From Phaeodactylibacter luteus (GTDB lineage: Bacteria; Bacteroidota; Bacteroidia; Chitinophagales; Saprospiraceae): a DNA stretch of 64,000 bases. The DNA lies in contig NZ_VOOR01000020.1 in NCBI RefSeq assembly GCF_007993045.1, positions 1 through 64,000 on the forward strand, given 5' to 3'. The notes under the pieces were generated by a model. That model was not told where the DNA came from and made no database searches. It was given only the letters and a program-made list of their open reading frames with translations. Both the position numbers and the translations under genes were made by a program. How positions within the stretch are numbered: position 1 is the first letter of the stretch; every line of letters begins with the position of its first letter. Shown one piece after another: positions 63,558 through 64,000 of this stretch.

Positions 63558-64000
63558 ACAGGCGGTTATTTGTAAAAAGCTTTCAATGAGTCCAAAGTGG
63601 TTTTTTCGTGATGCTTAAGGCTGTGGCAGTCTTCTTTAGGGTTTGATTTTGTGCCAGAGCCCATTGCTGAGGGAAAGCACAGAGATAGTTAGCTTGCGTG
63701 AGCAATACAGCCGGCTGCCGAGGAGCGCCTTTTATGCTGCATTGATTTTGTATGATTTTTGCCCGTAGCCTCAGGCACGGAAGCCCGTAGCGCTGCCACC
63801 TACGAAACAAGTCACAATAATAGCGAATGTTAAGCAAATGCCGGGCATTTTTTCTGTTAAAGCCTGTTGACAGACAAGATTAGCGGTGCTGCTGCAGGAA
63901 TACCGAATTAACGAGCATCCCGGTAGTTGTATTTTGTCATGCTATGTCCTCTGCCCGCCAAAGAGCGCCATACTGCTCCACTAAGATGTTGTCATAGTAA
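63558..64000. other. right-edge region without a recognisable gene
   Basis: Holds the PorP promoter side and an AAATGC/GCATTT hairpin followed by T (about 63837-63856). On the minus strand 63937-64000 a 20-codon open frame ends in TGA and could be the tail of another gene, but this is too short to call. Confidence 0.35.

Noticed and set aside
63937-64000. C-terminal tail of another minus-strand gene at the right edge
   Set aside because: Only about 20 codons are visible before the TGA; such a stretch is often open by chance.

Overview
The window looks like chromosomal DNA of a Bacteroidota bacterium, most likely of the Saprospiria/Lewinella type. Evidence: several exported proteins end in type IX secretion (T9SS) sorting tails (type B at 1498-1786; type A in the proteins at 18801-26624, 27773-29830, 39978-41756 and 52306-53145). 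A PorP/SprF protein lies at the right edge. Several promoters fit the Bacteroidota TTG-N20-TAnnTTTG pattern. Base composition is moderately GC-rich and genes are tightly packed, with some convergent stop codons directly adjacent (32235/32236 and 56429/56430). There is no rRNA, tRNA, phage, CRISPR array or transposase gene.

Layout. 1-2910: 3' part of a T9SS type B adhesin-like gene with a 123-bp tandem repeat, then an AI-2E-type permease. 3287-5573: divergent LuxR-type response regulator and histidine kinase with a small mobile element between them. 5632-17008: BASS-type transporter, M20 and M1 peptidases, two small secreted proteins, an autoregulated-looking PadR/PspC operon, a DUF6438 lipoprotein candidate, a DODA-type dioxygenase, TsaB. 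17216-29830: prfA, a 2607-residue secreted protein with three choice-of-anchor I units, an SDR, a PhoD phosphatase. 30104-44098: MscS channel, CvpA, small envelope proteins, rnpA, a PUR-alpha/DUF3276 protein, radC, an ABC exporter, an aspartoacylase-like hydrolase, a glycosylase, GNAT, a subtilase, an ACMSD-like decarboxylase, trhO. 44188-60212: vanadium haloperoxidase-like protein, TesB thioesterase, a TPR membrane protein, a GH3-beta-lactamase fusion, a CxxCH-containing T9SS protein, an acyltransferase, a CotH protein, a giant AsmA-like protein. 60527-63557: bactofilin / AtpZ / membrane protein / biotin carrier operon and PorP/SprF.

Most of the window is housekeeping and envelope/secretome genes rather than one pathway. 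The most unusual signal is a family of six dispersed intergenic elements (about 155-225 bp, plus one of 305 bp with an insertion). They share imperfect terminal inverted repeats, and their internal hairpin stems are kept while the loops vary. Three copies are flanked by direct repeats of 7 to 12 bp. One copy is itself split by a second 161-bp element with 18-bp inverted ends and a CTAG target duplication, so two non-autonomous transposon (MITE-like) families are nested. All functional calls are from reading the sequence; no database search was run.
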